Positions 9,735 through 20,386 are shown, numbered from the stretch's first letter. The stretch: DNA of 64,000 nucleotides from EB88 sp965199135 (GCA_965199135.1 OZ240685.1:1054001-1118000); one strand, 5' to 3'. Notes: generated by a model from the sequence alone, not told the origin. A program made the numbers and translations.

Positions 9735-9963
9735 ATCTGCCTGACCTCAACCCTGATGAAGGCCTGCATTTCGGTCGCGCTGAGCGGCGTGAAGCCCTGG
9801 GCGATCGCGAGGTGCTGCTCGATGAGCGTGCCTTCTGGACGATCTCGAGTGCGGTCTGCTCGCTGTCGGCGGCACCAAGGTGGTGGCCGCCAAGGCGGGG
9901 CGCGGAGATCGTGAAATCGGCTTTGCCGAAGCGCCGTTTTGGAATGGCCGGGGAGGCTTGCAT
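9735..9963 (-). pseudogene. Aldo/keto reductase remnant with the whole middle deleted
   Basis: It starts MQASPAIPKRRFGKADFTIS, continues GLGGHHLG-like (RLGGHHLGAADSEQTALEIVQ), and then jumps to the family C-terminal region HLAIAQGFTPLSATEMQAF in another frame. Intact paralogues have roughly 220 residues between these blocks. It lies directly upstream of the frameshifted aldo/keto reductase, so this was once a tandem pair of related reductases. The end is approximate, because the last frame runs on into the next remnant. Confidence 0.75.
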
Positions 9964-10109
9964 GGATCGTTGGTATGGATAGTTGGTATGGACGGTTGGC
10001 CAGATGCGCTGGGTGCAGAGTTGCTTGCTGACCCTTTGCCGCGGTTGGTACGTCCGTGTTTGTCGGATGGTGACGGCGGTATGCTGACGAGAGTGTGGGG
10101 GCTTGAGCG

Positions 10110-11024
10110 ATGGCAGTAGTGGAGATCGGGCAGGAGGCGGTGCGAGCGGCAGGGCGGGCGGAGAAACGGGCTTGGTGCGCAAGGCTTGAGGCGGGAGCCA
10201 TCCTGTTCTTCCGAAAGACCCCGGTGCCGCTCGCGTCTGGGGATGAAGCGTTCCTGCTGGGGCAGCAGCAGACGAGCTCATCGCTGCACAAGAACATCGC
10301 CTACAAGCCGGCAGCCGATGTGCTGACCGGGCTAGACGCCGGTGGGGAAGACCGAGAGGCGGCGGCGCGGTTGCGGGGGATCATGCGCGGGTATTCGGAG
10401 GCGGTGACGGCATTTCTTGACGGATTCCTGGAGCCGTATGCAGGCAAGATGCGGCGGGATTACGCGAGCTTTCGCCCACAGGAGGAGCAGAACCGAGACC
10501 TGCCACTGCGGCGCCGGAACGACCTGCTGCATACGGACGCGTTTCCGACGCGGCCGACGCATGGGGCGCGGATCCTGCGCTTCTTCAACAACATTCACCC
10601 GGAGCGAACGCGAGACTGGGTCGTTGGGGAACCGTTTCGGGAGCTGGCGCCGCGGTTTGCGCCTGGTGCGATTGCCCTTCGGCCGGATGGAGGTGTCAGC
10701 CGGGCGGCCAAGGGGTTGGGGCGAGCTCTCGGCCTGGGGGCGGCGCTACCGGGCATCAAGCGGACGCCATACGACGACTTCATGATGCGTTTCCATAACT
10801 TTTTGAAGGAGAACGAGGGATTTCAGCGGGACGCGCAGAAAGAGGCGTTCGGATTTCCCCCTGGGTCGAGCTGGATGGTGTTTACGGACACGGTGCCGCA
10901 TGCGGTGCTCGCTGGGCAGTATGCGCTGGAGCAGACGTTCCTGGTGGAGCGTGGAGCGCAGGTGGCCCCGGAGCATGCTCCGTTGACGGTGCTGGAAGGG
11001 ATTGCGGGGGCGGCGCTGGTATAG
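10110..11024 (+). CDS. kdoO: Kdo hydroxylase (KdoO-like)
   Basis: 304 residues matching the Kdo_hydroxy family: Fe(II)/2-oxoglutarate-dependent oxygenases that hydroxylate 3-deoxy-D-manno-octulosonic acid of LPS inner core, converting Kdo to Ko. Seen are GAILFFRKTPVPL (residues ~28-40), LGQQQTSSSLHKNI, YRPQEEQNRDLPLRRRNDLLHTDAF-like text near 120-145 with a candidate iron-binding H-x-D (LLHTDAF), and GSSWMVFTDTVPHAVLAGQYALE near 250, whose His is the likely distal ligand. This indicates a lipid-A/Kdo outer membrane. It is a single gene on the plus strand between decayed reductases and a convergent LysM gene. Start ATG at 10110; no strong ribosome site. Confidence 0.8.
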   Translation: MAVVEIGQEAVRAAGRAEKRAWCARLEAGAILFFRKTPVPLASGDEAFLLGQQQTSSSLHKNIAYKPAADVLTGLDAGGEDREAAARLRGIMRGYSEAVTAFLDGFLEPYAGKMRRDYASFRPQEEQNRDLPLRRRNDLLHTDAFPTRPTHGARILRFFNNIHPERTRDWVVGEPFRELAPRFAPGAIALRPDGGVSRAAKGLGRALGLGAALPGIKRTPYDDFMMRFHNFLKENEGFQRDAQKEAFGFPPGSSWMVFTDTVPHAVLAGQYALEQTFLVERGAQVAPEHAPLTVLEGIAGAALV

Positions 11025-11074
11025 GCGGCTTGCTCGCATGGCGGTTGATTCGCGGTGGGTGCATGGTCTGGGAG

Positions 11075-11100
11075 CCCACATCTCAGAAGCGAGATGTGGG
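11075..11100. repeat. REP palindrome, perfect 10-bp arms
   Basis: Arms CCCACATCTC and GAGATGTGGG flank the six-base loop AGAAGC. It lies between the convergent kdoO and LysM genes, where it may also act as a terminator hairpin. It is the best-preserved copy of a family seen at least five times in the window. Confidence 0.8.
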
Positions 11101-11121
11101 GCACCCATTCGGGAGGCGGCG

Positions 11122-11514
11122 CTAGCTGAGAACCGGGACCTGAATTTCCTGCCCGGCGTGGATCTTGTTGGGATCGGCGATGTGGTTGGCCTCGGCGATC
11201 TTGGCGTAGTGGTTCGCAGAACCATAGAAGAACTGGCTGATCTTGGACAGGTTGTCGCCTGAAGCGATGGTGTAGGGCTGGTCGGCTGGCCCGGTGGTCG
11301 CGATCTCGTGGTGCAGGTCGGCGTAGGTGGGGTCCACCTGCTTGATGGTGTCCCAGACGCGATTCGCAATCACGGTCGAGGGCACGGTGCCCTTGAGTAG
11401 GAGCTTGTCACCATCGAGCGATGTGTCCTGTAGTTGTGCACCTTGTGGTGCGAAGTGCTCGAAGAGTGCGAGGACGGGACCATACTTCTGCTTGAGTTGT
11501 TGCAGGTCTGCCAT
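11122..11514 (-). CDS. LysM domain protein with BON-like N-terminus
   Basis: 130 residues. The N-terminal ~80 residues (VLALFEHFAPQGAQLQ..., LDGDKLLLKGTVPS) resemble a BON-type alpha/beta module. The C-terminal ~50 residues are a LysM domain, YTIASGDNLSKISQFFYG...AKIAEANHI...IHAGQEIQVP. The layout matches small LysM proteins of the YgaU/Kbp kind, which bind K+ or peptidoglycan. No signal peptide, so a cytoplasmic or leaderless location is likely. It is followed by the YidB-like gene upstream on the same strand (gap about 30 bp), so they may be co-transcribed. Confidence 0.8.
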   Translation of the reverse strand: MADLQQLKQKYGPVLALFEHFAPQGAQLQDTSLDGDKLLLKGTVPSTVIANRVWDTIKQVDPTYADLHHEIATTGPADQPYTIASGDNLSKISQFFYGSANHYAKIAEANHIADPNKIHAGQEIQVPVLS

Positions 11515-11546
11515 AGTGCAGGGTTCTCCTGGTGGTTCGTGAGTCG

Positions 11547-11999
11547 TTAAAGTACGCGGGAGAAGAGGCCTTCAGCCATGGAGGCTAGTCCGCCACCCGA
11601 GCCTGCCTGCTGGGGCAACTGACCGGAGCCGCCAGCGAGATGCGACATCAACATGGGCAGTGCAAAGGCGAGCGCGGCTTTCGCCATGGCAGGATTGACG
11701 CCGGCGCGCTGCGCGATCGACTCGATGCCATCCTTGCCAAGGCCCTGTTCGACCTGATCGGGCTGGATTGGCTGGGTAGGCTGCGAGCCAGGCTGGGTGT
11801 TCATCCAGTTGTCAACATGGTTCGCCATTCCGTTCTGGCGGAACTGGTCAACCATGCCGTTGAGGCCGCCAGGTTGTCCGCTGAAGTGCTGGACGAGTGC
11901 TTGCGCCACGGACGCATGCTGCTCGGGTGTAGGCTGCTCGCCGGTCGGCTGTGCGCCGGACTGGCCAGCGAAGGCGGAGAGGATGTTCATGAAACTCAT
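11547..11999 (-). CDS. YidB-like / DUF937 protein
   Basis: 150 residues starting MSFMNILSAFAG. An N-terminal Gly/Gln-rich segment is followed by QALVQHFSGQPGGLNGMVDQF, VDNWM and a C-terminal helical part, QGLGKDGIESIAQRAGVNPAMAKAALAFALPMLM, that matches the YidB/DUF937 pattern (QIEQALG...LAxxxGxxxxxA...LPxLV). Function is unknown in the family. The frame is open upstream to 12122, but those residues look unrelated, and the ATG at 11999 is the natural start. Confidence 0.75.
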   Translation of the reverse strand: MSFMNILSAFAGQSGAQPTGEQPTPEQHASVAQALVQHFSGQPGGLNGMVDQFRQNGMANHVDNWMNTQPGSQPTQPIQPDQVEQGLGKDGIESIAQRAGVNPAMAKAALAFALPMLMSHLAGGSGQLPQQAGSGGGLASMAEGLFSRVL

Positions 12000-12164
12000 A
12001 AGGCTCCTTGCATCGGATCGGGGGTCTGGGGTTGAGATGAGGGGAACGGCGTTTCTGTGGTGACAAAAGCGAGATTGCTGCTTGCCACCAAGGCTGCAAC
12101 ACCTTTGCGCAATACCGTACACTGGGTTGTTTGCAAGTCGACGTGTGCAGGTGGGAGAGGGTAG

Positions 12165-13859
<1,695 letters not shown>

Positions 13860-13871
13860 GGGCCAGTGTCA

Positions 13872-13909
13872 GAAAAAGAAGGCGAGCCGAGAGGTTCGCC
13901 TTTCTTTTT
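13872..13909. terminator. Bidirectional intrinsic terminator
   Basis: The hairpin AAGGCGAgCC-GAGA-GGtTCGCCTT is flanked by AAAAAG on the left and TTCTTTTT on the right, so it can end both sucB (plus) and purK (minus). Stem about 10 bp with one mismatch. Confidence 0.85.
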
Positions 13910-13918
13910 GAATGAGCA

Positions 13919-15055
13919 CTAAATAAGCCGCATTCCCTCAAGCACACGATCGACCGCTTCCTGCGGAGTCTCGCCGATAGCAGAGAGATGACCCATCTTC
14001 CGCCCCTTGCGAGGCTGATGCTTTTCGTAAAGATGCAGGTGTACGCCGGGGACCGAGAGAGCCCGATCAAAGCGCGGCTCATGATCAAGCCACAGGTCCC
14101 CAAGCAGATTCGCGATTGCCGCCGGACGCAGGATCTCCACATCGCCCAGCGGAAGTCCACAGACCGCGCGGATCGCCTGCTCGAACTGGCTGGTGGCGCA
14201 TGCGCGCTCGCTGGCGTGGTAGCTGTTGTGCGGACGTGGCGCCAACTCGTTGATGAACAACTCCCCGGCTGTTGTTAAAAACATCTCTACGGCCAGCAGG
14301 CCCTCGAGCCCGAGTTCACCAGCGATCTGAAGCGCCATCCGTTGCGCCCTTCGCTCCAGCTCGTCTGGTATGGAAGAAGGCAGCACGCTCCATGCGAGAA
14401 TCTGATGTTCATGGTGGTTCCGCGCAGACGGAAACGCACGTACCTCACCCTGTGGTGAACGCGCGACCATGACAGAAATCTCCATATCGAGATCGAGCCC
14501 AGCCTCGGCAACACAGGGCATTTCGCCGAGCGACTTCCAGGCAGCTCGCAGCTCTGCAGCTCCCGCCCTCGTGATCCGCGCCTGGCTGCGTCCGTCATAG
14601 CCGCCCTGCGCGCTCTTCAGGAAGACGTTCGCTCCCAGAAGCTTCACGGCACGCTCAAGATCCTCGTAGCACTCCACCGAAGCATGCGGTCCCAGGGGCA
14701 GCCCATGGTCGCGTAGCCACGCTTTCTGTCGGATGCGATCCTGGATCGTATGCATCACTGCGATGCCGGGCCGGACCGGTGCATACCGTTGCGCAGCCTC
14801 GAGGCAGGCCACGGTGATCTGCTCAATCTCGAGCGTCACCACGTCGCACCCACGAGCCAGGTTGGCCGCAGCGCGCGCATCGTCCCATGACCCCTCGAAA
14901 CAGCTATCCACCACGAAGCGTGCTGGACACGAGGGATCAGGATCCATCACCTGCACGCGATAGCCTAGGGACCGAGCCGCCATCGCCATCATGCGGCCAA
15001 GCTGTCCACCACCAAGAATGCCGATCGTCGACCCGGGAAGGATTGGCATCGTCAT
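13919..15055 (-). CDS. purK: 5-(carboxyamino)imidazole ribonucleotide synthase
   Basis: An ATP-grasp enzyme that makes N5-CAIR from AIR, bicarbonate and ATP in purine synthesis. It starts with GSTIGILGGGQLGRMMAMAA (Rossmann-like preATP-grasp domain), with EIEQITVACL, QDRIRQKAWL, FLKSAQGGYDGRSQ, EMSVMVARS-like text, VEMFLT and NELAPRPHNSYH in the expected order. The frame is open to 15103, but the ATG at 15055 overlaps the purE stop as ATGA and leaves about 378 residues, the usual length. purE and purK form an operon. Confidence 0.93.
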   Translation of the reverse strand: MTMPILPGSTIGILGGGQLGRMMAMAARSLGYRVQVMDPDPSCPARFVVDSCFEGSWDDARAAANLARGCDVVTLEIEQITVACLEAAQRYAPVRPGIAVMHTIQDRIRQKAWLRDHGLPLGPHASVECYEDLERAVKLLGANVFLKSAQGGYDGRSQARITRAGAAELRAAWKSLGEMPCVAEAGLDLDMEISVMVARSPQGEVRAFPSARNHHEHQILAWSVLPSSIPDELERRAQRMALQIAGELGLEGLLAVEMFLTTAGELFINELAPRPHNSYHASERACATSQFEQAIRAVCGLPLGDVEILRPAAIANLLGDLWLDHEPRFDRALSVPGVHLHLYEKHQPRKGRKMGHLSAIGETPQEAVDRVLEGMRLI

Positions 15056-15543
15056 GCGCCGATCTCCTGCTGCAGCACTTCGTCTCTGCGTGCGGAGCGC
15101 CACGCTTCCATGCGCTCCCGTAACAGGTCATCTTGCAGCGCGAGAATCTGGCCAGCCAGAATGGCTGCATTCGCCGCCCCAGGCTTTCCGATTGCAAGCG
15201 TTCCGACAGGGACACCCTTCGGCATCTGCACGATAGAAAGGAGCGAATCCACTCCGTTAAGCAGGGTCGCCGGCATCGGGACGCCAAGAACAGGCAGCCC
15301 TGTCTTCGCAGCTAACATGCCAGGCAGGTGGGCTGCCCCACCCGCCCCGGCGATAATCACTTGCAACCCGCGAGCAGCGGCGGTAGTTGCATACTCAAAC
15401 AGCAGATCGGGCGTGCGATGCGCAGAGACGATGCGCGCCTCAAAAGAGATACCAAGCTCTTGAAGAAGCTCGAGGCAACTCGTCATCACCCCGAGGTCGC
15501 TCTTGCTGCCCATCACTACACCAACTTGAGGCGTCTTGCTCAT
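15052..15543 (-). CDS. purE: N5-carboxyaminoimidazole ribonucleotide mutase
   Basis: 163 residues. Class I PurE moves the carboxylate from N5 to C4 of the imidazole. Key motifs are VGVVMGSKSDLGVM near the start, SAHRTPDLLFEYA (catalytic His region, ~41-53) and GAGGAAHLPGMLAA (~66-79), then TGLPVLGVP and QMPKGVPVGTLAIG. It is translationally coupled to purK. The 38-bp gap to 15582 separates it from the phage-derived cluster on the same strand, so some read-through from that cluster into purEK is possible. Confidence 0.95.
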   Translation of the reverse strand: MSKTPQVGVVMGSKSDLGVMTSCLELLQELGISFEARIVSAHRTPDLLFEYATTAAARGLQVIIAGAGGAAHLPGMLAAKTGLPVLGVPMPATLLNGVDSLLSIVQMPKGVPVGTLAIGKPGAANAAILAGQILALQDDLLRERMEAWRSARRDEVLQQEIGA

Positions 15544-15581
15544 GAAGAAATTATAGGCTGCACGCCCGATCTAAGCTTCCG

Positions 15582-15863
15582 CTACAGCTTGATTCCGAGG
15601 CTCTCCGCAAAGGCCTTCATCGCAGGCCAGATAGCCTGGATCTCGTGAATCGTGGTGATATCCAGCGTTATGTTAACCGGCGTCGCGGCCGCCTGGCTCA
15701 CGGAGGCCACTGCGGTCTCTGTAGCACCAAGAAGCACCCCGAGTGCTGCCAACACGCCAGGCTCGAGCTTGAGAGCCGCACTCTGCGACGTAGTCAGAAA
15801 CTTGAGTACATCCGCCGCCGCGACCTCGATACCCTTTTCGACGCTCACAAGAATATTAGCCAT
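15582..15863 (-). CDS. Small protein at the distal end of the phage cluster
   Basis: 93 residues, family not recognised. An Ala/Val-rich, mildly hydrophobic protein (VLAALGVLLGATETAVASV near the middle) with one possible membrane-associated helix. It is last in the long minus-strand series of head and tail genes, about 25 bp after the 81-residue membrane protein. Position and size would suit an accessory, holin-like or antiholin-like role, but nothing in the sequence proves it. Confidence 0.5.
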   Translation of the reverse strand: MANILVSVEKGIEVAAADVLKFLTTSQSAALKLEPGVLAALGVLLGATETAVASVSQAAATPVNITLDITTIHEIQAIWPAMKAFAESLGIKL

Positions 15864-15887
15864 TTCGTCCCCCTTGGTTGAACTGCG

Positions 15888-16133
15888 TTAACTAGCAGGA
15901 TGTTGCGCAGGATCCTCGACCGGTTCTGCCCCGTTAGGCAGCGAGATGCGATCAAGATTCGCAGCGAGAAGATGCAAAAATCGGTACAGATATCGATAGC
16001 GGGCAGCGCTATCGCTGCTGGGGGGCTGCATCGCACTTACCGCCGCTGAAAACACCCACAAACTCAAAACTCCTCCAGTGAATACATGGTTCTTCACTGG
16101 ACCGACAAAAGCACTGAACATCTCTTCCATCAA
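15888..16133 (-). CDS. Small one-helix membrane protein, possible holin-like
   Basis: 81 residues. One clear hydrophobic segment (VLSLWVFSAAVSAM, ~22-35) followed by a charged Arg/Tyr-rich stretch (RYRYLYRFLHLLAANL). It lies just after the tail gene in the phage cluster. A short transmembrane protein in this place is often a holin, but no endolysin is found nearby, so that role is only a guess. Confidence 0.5.
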   Translation of the reverse strand: MMEEMFSAFVGPVKNHVFTGGVLSLWVFSAAVSAMQPPSSDSAARYRYLYRFLHLLAANLDRISLPNGAEPVEDPAQHPAS

Positions 16134-16148
16134 GCACCACCTGCTTTC

Positions 16149-18437
16149 TTATAGAGGCACGTTCAGGAGGATCGCTGCCGAGAACAAGGAGTAGTTCGGC
16201 GTCGTCGCCCCGTCGTACATGCGCACGTAATACTGCTCGACAGCAGCAAGCCGCGGGATGGTGAAATTCTGTGCCGCCGTTCGCAGCACAAGATCCGAAT
16301 CGTCTCCAGGGCCGAAGGCGTGATCCCGACGTCGAACTTCAAAGCCGCCATTCACCGGGGGACATACCCCGGCTTGCACGGAAAGTGTGGCTCCCGCAAT
16401 GAGCGTTGCAGTCAAGGAGGAGAGACTGGTCAACGCTGTTCCGATTCCTGTAGGCCCGGAGGGTATCTGCGTAGTCGCCGGAACAGCATTCGAGAGCGCG
16501 ATACTCACACCCTCCGCCCAGTCATTCGCAAAGGCCACTTCGTAGCGAACAACAGCGGGAGATGCATCCATCCAGGTCAATGTCACCTCACGGATCACTG
16601 CCGGCACCGTTGAGACGCCGCCAAGAATCTCGAGGCTGTCTCCCGGCCAGAAGTCCGCACTTGTTGAGGACCAGGAGGCCTCGTATGTTCCCTTGATTGC
16701 GACACTGGATGCAGCCGCGCTCGCCAGCAACGCCGCGGCTGCATTGTCGCAATCCACCCGGCTCCAGGTTTTTGGCCGCACCACGCTGCCAATCCACGTC
16801 ACCACCGGAAGACCGCTTGCTGCCCCGGCACTCCGTCGGGCAACCGCCATTTCTTCGCTTCTATAGCTTGTATAGATCAGCGAACCGCTGGCTGGCGTAG
16901 CCGCTGGATAGAAGGTCAGCTTGCCCGTGGTCGTAATATGGCACGCTCCCCCATTCCCCTCGGCGGCAATTATCTGGGGTGTCGACGCTCCGCTCGGCGC
17001 AAGGATCGAGATGTTTGTCGGCCCCATCTGCAGACACCGGACGCTCTTGATGCTGCAACTTAGATTTCCGCTATTTACAAGCCCGATGACGCCGGTAGGC
17101 GGAACCATTGGGATAAGTCCCGAGTACAGTACGACAGGTGATAAAGGCGCACCGCCTGTAACATCCTGTACTTCCATCTCTAAACGCCCGCCACTCGCCA
17201 CTGCATCGCCACCGAAGCTCACCACTCCCCCCTGTCCTAGGCAGACATAGGATTGATGAACTCTCTCCACCTCGTCGCACGAGAGGCGAAGCCGAAACGT
17301 GTAAAGATGCCCCGTGAGCAGATTCAGCGTCGCACCTGGAGAGGCGCCACCAACATTCGCTGCTACTGTGGCCTGGCCCACTACGCTGCTTATCTGGAAA
17401 GCAGCGATGCAGTTCGTAGCATTCACGGCCTGTGAATAGAAACCCACGATCAACCCTGTACTCGCGGCATTGATCTGGATGCCGTCCCCCTCGAGCGTTA
17501 TCAACCCGCCAAGCTCAACGGCCTGCAGCGAACTTACCGTTGCCTCGGCATCACGCCCGCTGCCTCCATAGCAGCTCAAACCCGAAGCGCTGAGCGCGAC
17601 ATGGCTTCCCGCATCATGAAGCGACCAGATTGCACCGTTGAGCGTCGTTCCTTGAAACAGGTCAACAATGTTTACCCGCTCCTTTGCGGACGGTGAGAAG
17701 GGCTTCATGCTCAGGTCAAACGATGTAGTCGCCCCATCCCCTTCGAATATCTCCGTAACGTACGCAGCCGGTTCCTCCTGTCCGCAAACCGTTACATCGC
17801 TCGCCAGCCAGCGAAGATCCTTCAATCCTGGGCTCTCAAACTGCAATCGGGGGTCACTTGCCTGGACAACATGTGTTGTTGAACCAATTGCGTTGACGGC
17901 CACCGAACGATTGACGGCCTTATACGCAGCACGACTGCTGGCTGCCATCTGGCCAGCCAACTCGGACCAGCGTTGCCCTACTTCTATATCCCCCCGCACG
18001 GGCGCGACTGACGGTGCGACGACAAGCGGCAAAGCGGCCGACGCCGAAAACGCGCTGAGTAACTGCCAGTTCTCCTGCGCTGAAGCGCTGAGCAGCGTCG
18101 CATTCGCCGTTGCCGCGCCTAGGTCGAGCAGGACCTCATCGCTCCACGCTTCTACCTCCAGGGCAAACATGACTCCCGTCTCGCCGACTCCAGCGATCGT
18201 TTGCAGGGGAGCGCTAATGACGTAACCAGTAAACAGCGTTCCAACTACAGTGTCGCTAACCTCAACCCTGGCGAGTAATCCAGGCGAACCGGCGGCCCCT
18301 TGAGGCAGGAGCAGTCGAAAGCGAAAGAGACTCGGCTCGTTCAAGCGCCGCCTCAACATAAGCGTCGATGAAAAGCAAAGATAGGTCGTGTAATCCACGT
18401 TCCCCTGTCCGTTACCATTGTCGATCAGTACCTGCAT
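16149..18437 (-). CDS. Putative phage tail tip / receptor-binding-type protein
   Basis: 762 residues, the largest gene of the distal module. The N-terminal third (MQVLIDNGNGQGNVDYTTYL..., LNEPSLFRFRLLLP, TVVGTLFTGYVIS) looks like the baseplate-hub type of beta-rich domain that measures and displaces coordinates. The middle (EIFEGDGATTSFDLSM...) has a beta-sandwich, lectin-like look, and the C-terminus (FEVRRRDHAFGPGDDSDLVLRT...EQYYVRMYDG) resembles a fibronectin-III-like end. It is Ser/Ala rich with no signal peptide or coiled coil. Synteny places it after the tail-tube candidate. The assignment to tail tip or hub is inference. Confidence 0.6.
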   Translation of the reverse strand: MQVLIDNGNGQGNVDYTTYLCFSSTLMLRRRLNEPSLFRFRLLLPQGAAGSPGLLARVEVSDTVVGTLFTGYVISAPLQTIAGVGETGVMFALEVEAWSDEVLLDLGAATANATLLSASAQENWQLLSAFSASAALPLVVAPSVAPVRGDIEVGQRWSELAGQMAASSRAAYKAVNRSVAVNAIGSTTHVVQASDPRLQFESPGLKDLRWLASDVTVCGQEEPAAYVTEIFEGDGATTSFDLSMKPFSPSAKERVNIVDLFQGTTLNGAIWSLHDAGSHVALSASGLSCYGGSGRDAEATVSSLQAVELGGLITLEGDGIQINAASTGLIVGFYSQAVNATNCIAAFQISSVVGQATVAANVGGASPGATLNLLTGHLYTFRLRLSCDEVERVHQSYVCLGQGGVVSFGGDAVASGGRLEMEVQDVTGGAPLSPVVLYSGLIPMVPPTGVIGLVNSGNLSCSIKSVRCLQMGPTNISILAPSGASTPQIIAAEGNGGACHITTTGKLTFYPAATPASGSLIYTSYRSEEMAVARRSAGAASGLPVVTWIGSVVRPKTWSRVDCDNAAAALLASAAASSVAIKGTYEASWSSTSADFWPGDSLEILGGVSTVPAVIREVTLTWMDASPAVVRYEVAFANDWAEGVSIALSNAVPATTQIPSGPTGIGTALTSLSSLTATLIAGATLSVQAGVCPPVNGGFEVRRRDHAFGPGDDSDLVLRTAAQNFTIPRLAAVEQYYVRMYDGATTPNYSLFSAAILLNVPL

Positions 18438-18449
18438 AAGTCGACCTCG

Positions 18450-19436
18450 CTAGATAGAAGAGCTCGCTCCAGGAATGTAAGTGCGGTAACACAACACTTG
18501 CTGCGCATCGTTTCCATCCAAAACTGGCAGCGCACGGCACGCCGCGCCCAACTGCATCATCGTCATGTCCGGAGCAAGGGCCGTTGATAATTCCTGGGCG
18601 CTGGCACATGGCTGCAGGCGCGGGTAATGGAAGAACACTTTCTCGCCTTGGGTCCCTTCCACCACAAAGAGTGCCGACCACTCCTGAAAGAAGGACCCGC
18701 CCTCCCGATCAACGAAGCCGTAGATCTGCTGCACCTTCATCGTGCTCGTCGGCGCGCCCGCTGCTAGCGGCGTGCAAAGCTGGATCCCGCCATCTGCTCC
18801 GATGGCGCCGACGCGAGCCACATTGAACGACACCCTGCGCACGTAATCCGGGTCGCTTCCCACCGCCGCGGCGCTCTGTACATATGCGCCGCTGACGCCT
18901 GCACCTACAAAGCCGCTTTGCAGTGCGTAGTCTTGGTCCACCACGATAAGGGAGCCCGCCGAAACAGGCGCCGCTCCTCCACTCGCAACATAAAGCGTAG
19001 TAGCCGTCGATGTCGCAAGCAGCGGGACCGCAGCCTTGGCCTTTGCCCCCGAACCGATTGCACTACCGCTAGGGAGCGCAGGGGCAAGAACATTCATGTT
19101 CTCCGACGAGCCGGCGATCGCCATCGCAAGCTTGCTCCACGTGACAAAGCGCCAACTTACCGTCGCGCCAAGCGTTTGCCGCGCCTGCATGCGAGGCGCC
19201 GATGGCAGCCCACTCTCAAGCGCAGTGATCTTGCTTTCTGCCACGCGTTTGAAGTCAGCGATCCATCCCAGATCCACCCACGGCGAAGGAGGTACGCCAC
19301 CATTCCACGCAGCGTTCAACGCTGGATCGAACAGCGTTGGGATACCACCCACCCGGTTCACCGGCGCAAAGTAGGCACGGACTCTTCTCGAAGTGACTGG
19401 CACACTCACCGGCGACAACGTTTGCAATGCGCTCAT
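18450..19436 (-). CDS. Putative tail tube / major tail protein
   Basis: 328 residues. It has a beta-rich composition with regular hydrophobic spacing, WVDLGWIADFKRV near residue 54, then a long Ala/Ser/Thr-rich region. Its position after the head-completion genes and before the large tip protein fits a tail tube. Its start overlaps the stop of the preceding gene as ATGA (19433-19436). A tape-measure gene would usually come between this and the tip protein, but none is present. Confidence 0.5.
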   Translation of the reverse strand: MSALQTLSPVSVPVTSRRVRAYFAPVNRVGGIPTLFDPALNAAWNGGVPPSPWVDLGWIADFKRVAESKITALESGLPSAPRMQARQTLGATVSWRFVTWSKLAMAIAGSSENMNVLAPALPSGSAIGSGAKAKAAVPLLATSTATTLYVASGGAAPVSAGSLIVVDQDYALQSGFVGAGVSGAYVQSAAAVGSDPDYVRRVSFNVARVGAIGADGGIQLCTPLAAGAPTSTMKVQQIYGFVDREGGSFFQEWSALFVVEGTQGEKVFFHYPRLQPCASAQELSTALAPDMTMMQLGAACRALPVLDGNDAQQVLCYRTYIPGASSSI

Positions 19437-19921
19437 AGCTCCGTGGCCTCCTCAAACGCAAACACCTGCAGGCTCGCAACCCGTAGAAGGCGATCGCGCA
19501 CAATGCTCAGCGGTGCGAACACCGGCGAAGTCCAAAACACATCCGTTGCCAGCGGCGCCGCAGGTGTGACCGCATAGTCCATCTTCGGCGTACAAAGCGG
19601 CGCCGTGCAGTGCAACAGTTCGCAATCCATTTCAGTCATTGCCCGTCCCCGGTCGAGCCCTGCATTGGCTTGCGAGCCGCTCGTCGCATAGACGATCTCG
19701 CACTCCATGACTGCAAGCGCAAGCGGAAGAACCGTCTGCGTTGCAAGCCCTTTCCATCGCACGAGAAACACATCATTCAAGAGCTCCGCTAGCGGTGCCT
19801 CTGCCTCTTCCACCAGAATGCCCGGCCGCTGCAAGCCGCGAATGGTCACTACGCGCGCAGCATTGAGCGCCTGCAGCCGATTGCGCAACGCGATGTAAAA
19901 ACTATCCTTTGCGTTCTGCAT
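19433..19921 (-). CDS. Putative tail terminator / neck-type protein
   Basis: 162 residues, unrecognised at family level. The N-terminus MQNAKDSFYIALRNRLQALN and the alpha/beta pattern with LAVMECEIVYATSG resemble tail-terminator or minor-tail proteins that sit between connector and tube genes. Coupled to the next gene by a 4-bp ATGA overlap. The call is by synteny. Confidence 0.5.
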   Translation of the reverse strand: MQNAKDSFYIALRNRLQALNAARVVTIRGLQRPGILVEEAEAPLAELLNDVFLVRWKGLATQTVLPLALAVMECEIVYATSGSQANAGLDRGRAMTEMDCELLHCTAPLCTPKMDYAVTPAAPLATDVFWTSPVFAPLSIVRDRLLRVASLQVFAFEEATEL

Positions 19922-19933
19922 CCCCGGATCCCC

Positions 19934-20383
19934 TTAAATCAACGTGGTAAGCGACTCTTCTTCCGCAGCACGCAACAGCAGACGATACATCTGCGGCAAA
20001 CCAAGAGAGGTGGTACACGCCCATTCCTCAATCAGCAGCTTCAGCCCGCAAACACTCACCGCATCCACTTCCGCAAAGAGCGCGTCTGCCGAGTTCAACT
20101 GCAGGAGACTTACCTGCGCGAGCACCGCCGACCCAGAGACGAGCAACTCATACTTCGCGGCCTCGTTCTCCTGCATCATGGGCCTTAACCTTCGAAACGC
20201 CACCGGCGCAATCGCGAGCTCCTGTAAATCGGGTGCATGCAGGCCTAACTGCCCGGCATCGCTCGTATCCGCCGCAGCAGGTGGCATCCAGAACGTCGCC
20301 ACCGTCCCACCCGTCGCTCGCAGCAAGGCATCCGTCAGTCGCAGCGCGCTCTCATTCGTGTTGCGTACACTCCAGTCGCTCAT
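19934..20383 (-). CDS. Putative head-closure / neck protein
   Basis: 149 residues. No family recognised. It opens MSDWSVRNTNESALRLTDAL and has FWMPPA near residue 32, a motif reminiscent of the start of head-closure or stopper proteins. Position directly after the connector supports a neck role; otherwise hypothetical. Confidence 0.5.
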   Translation of the reverse strand: MSDWSVRNTNESALRLTDALLRATGGTVATFWMPPAAADTSDAGQLGLHAPDLQELAIAPVAFRRLRPMMQENEAAKYELLVSGSAVLAQVSLLQLNSADALFAEVDAVSVCGLKLLIEEWACTTSLGLPQMYRLLLRAAEEESLTTLI

Positions 20384-20386
20384 CGC

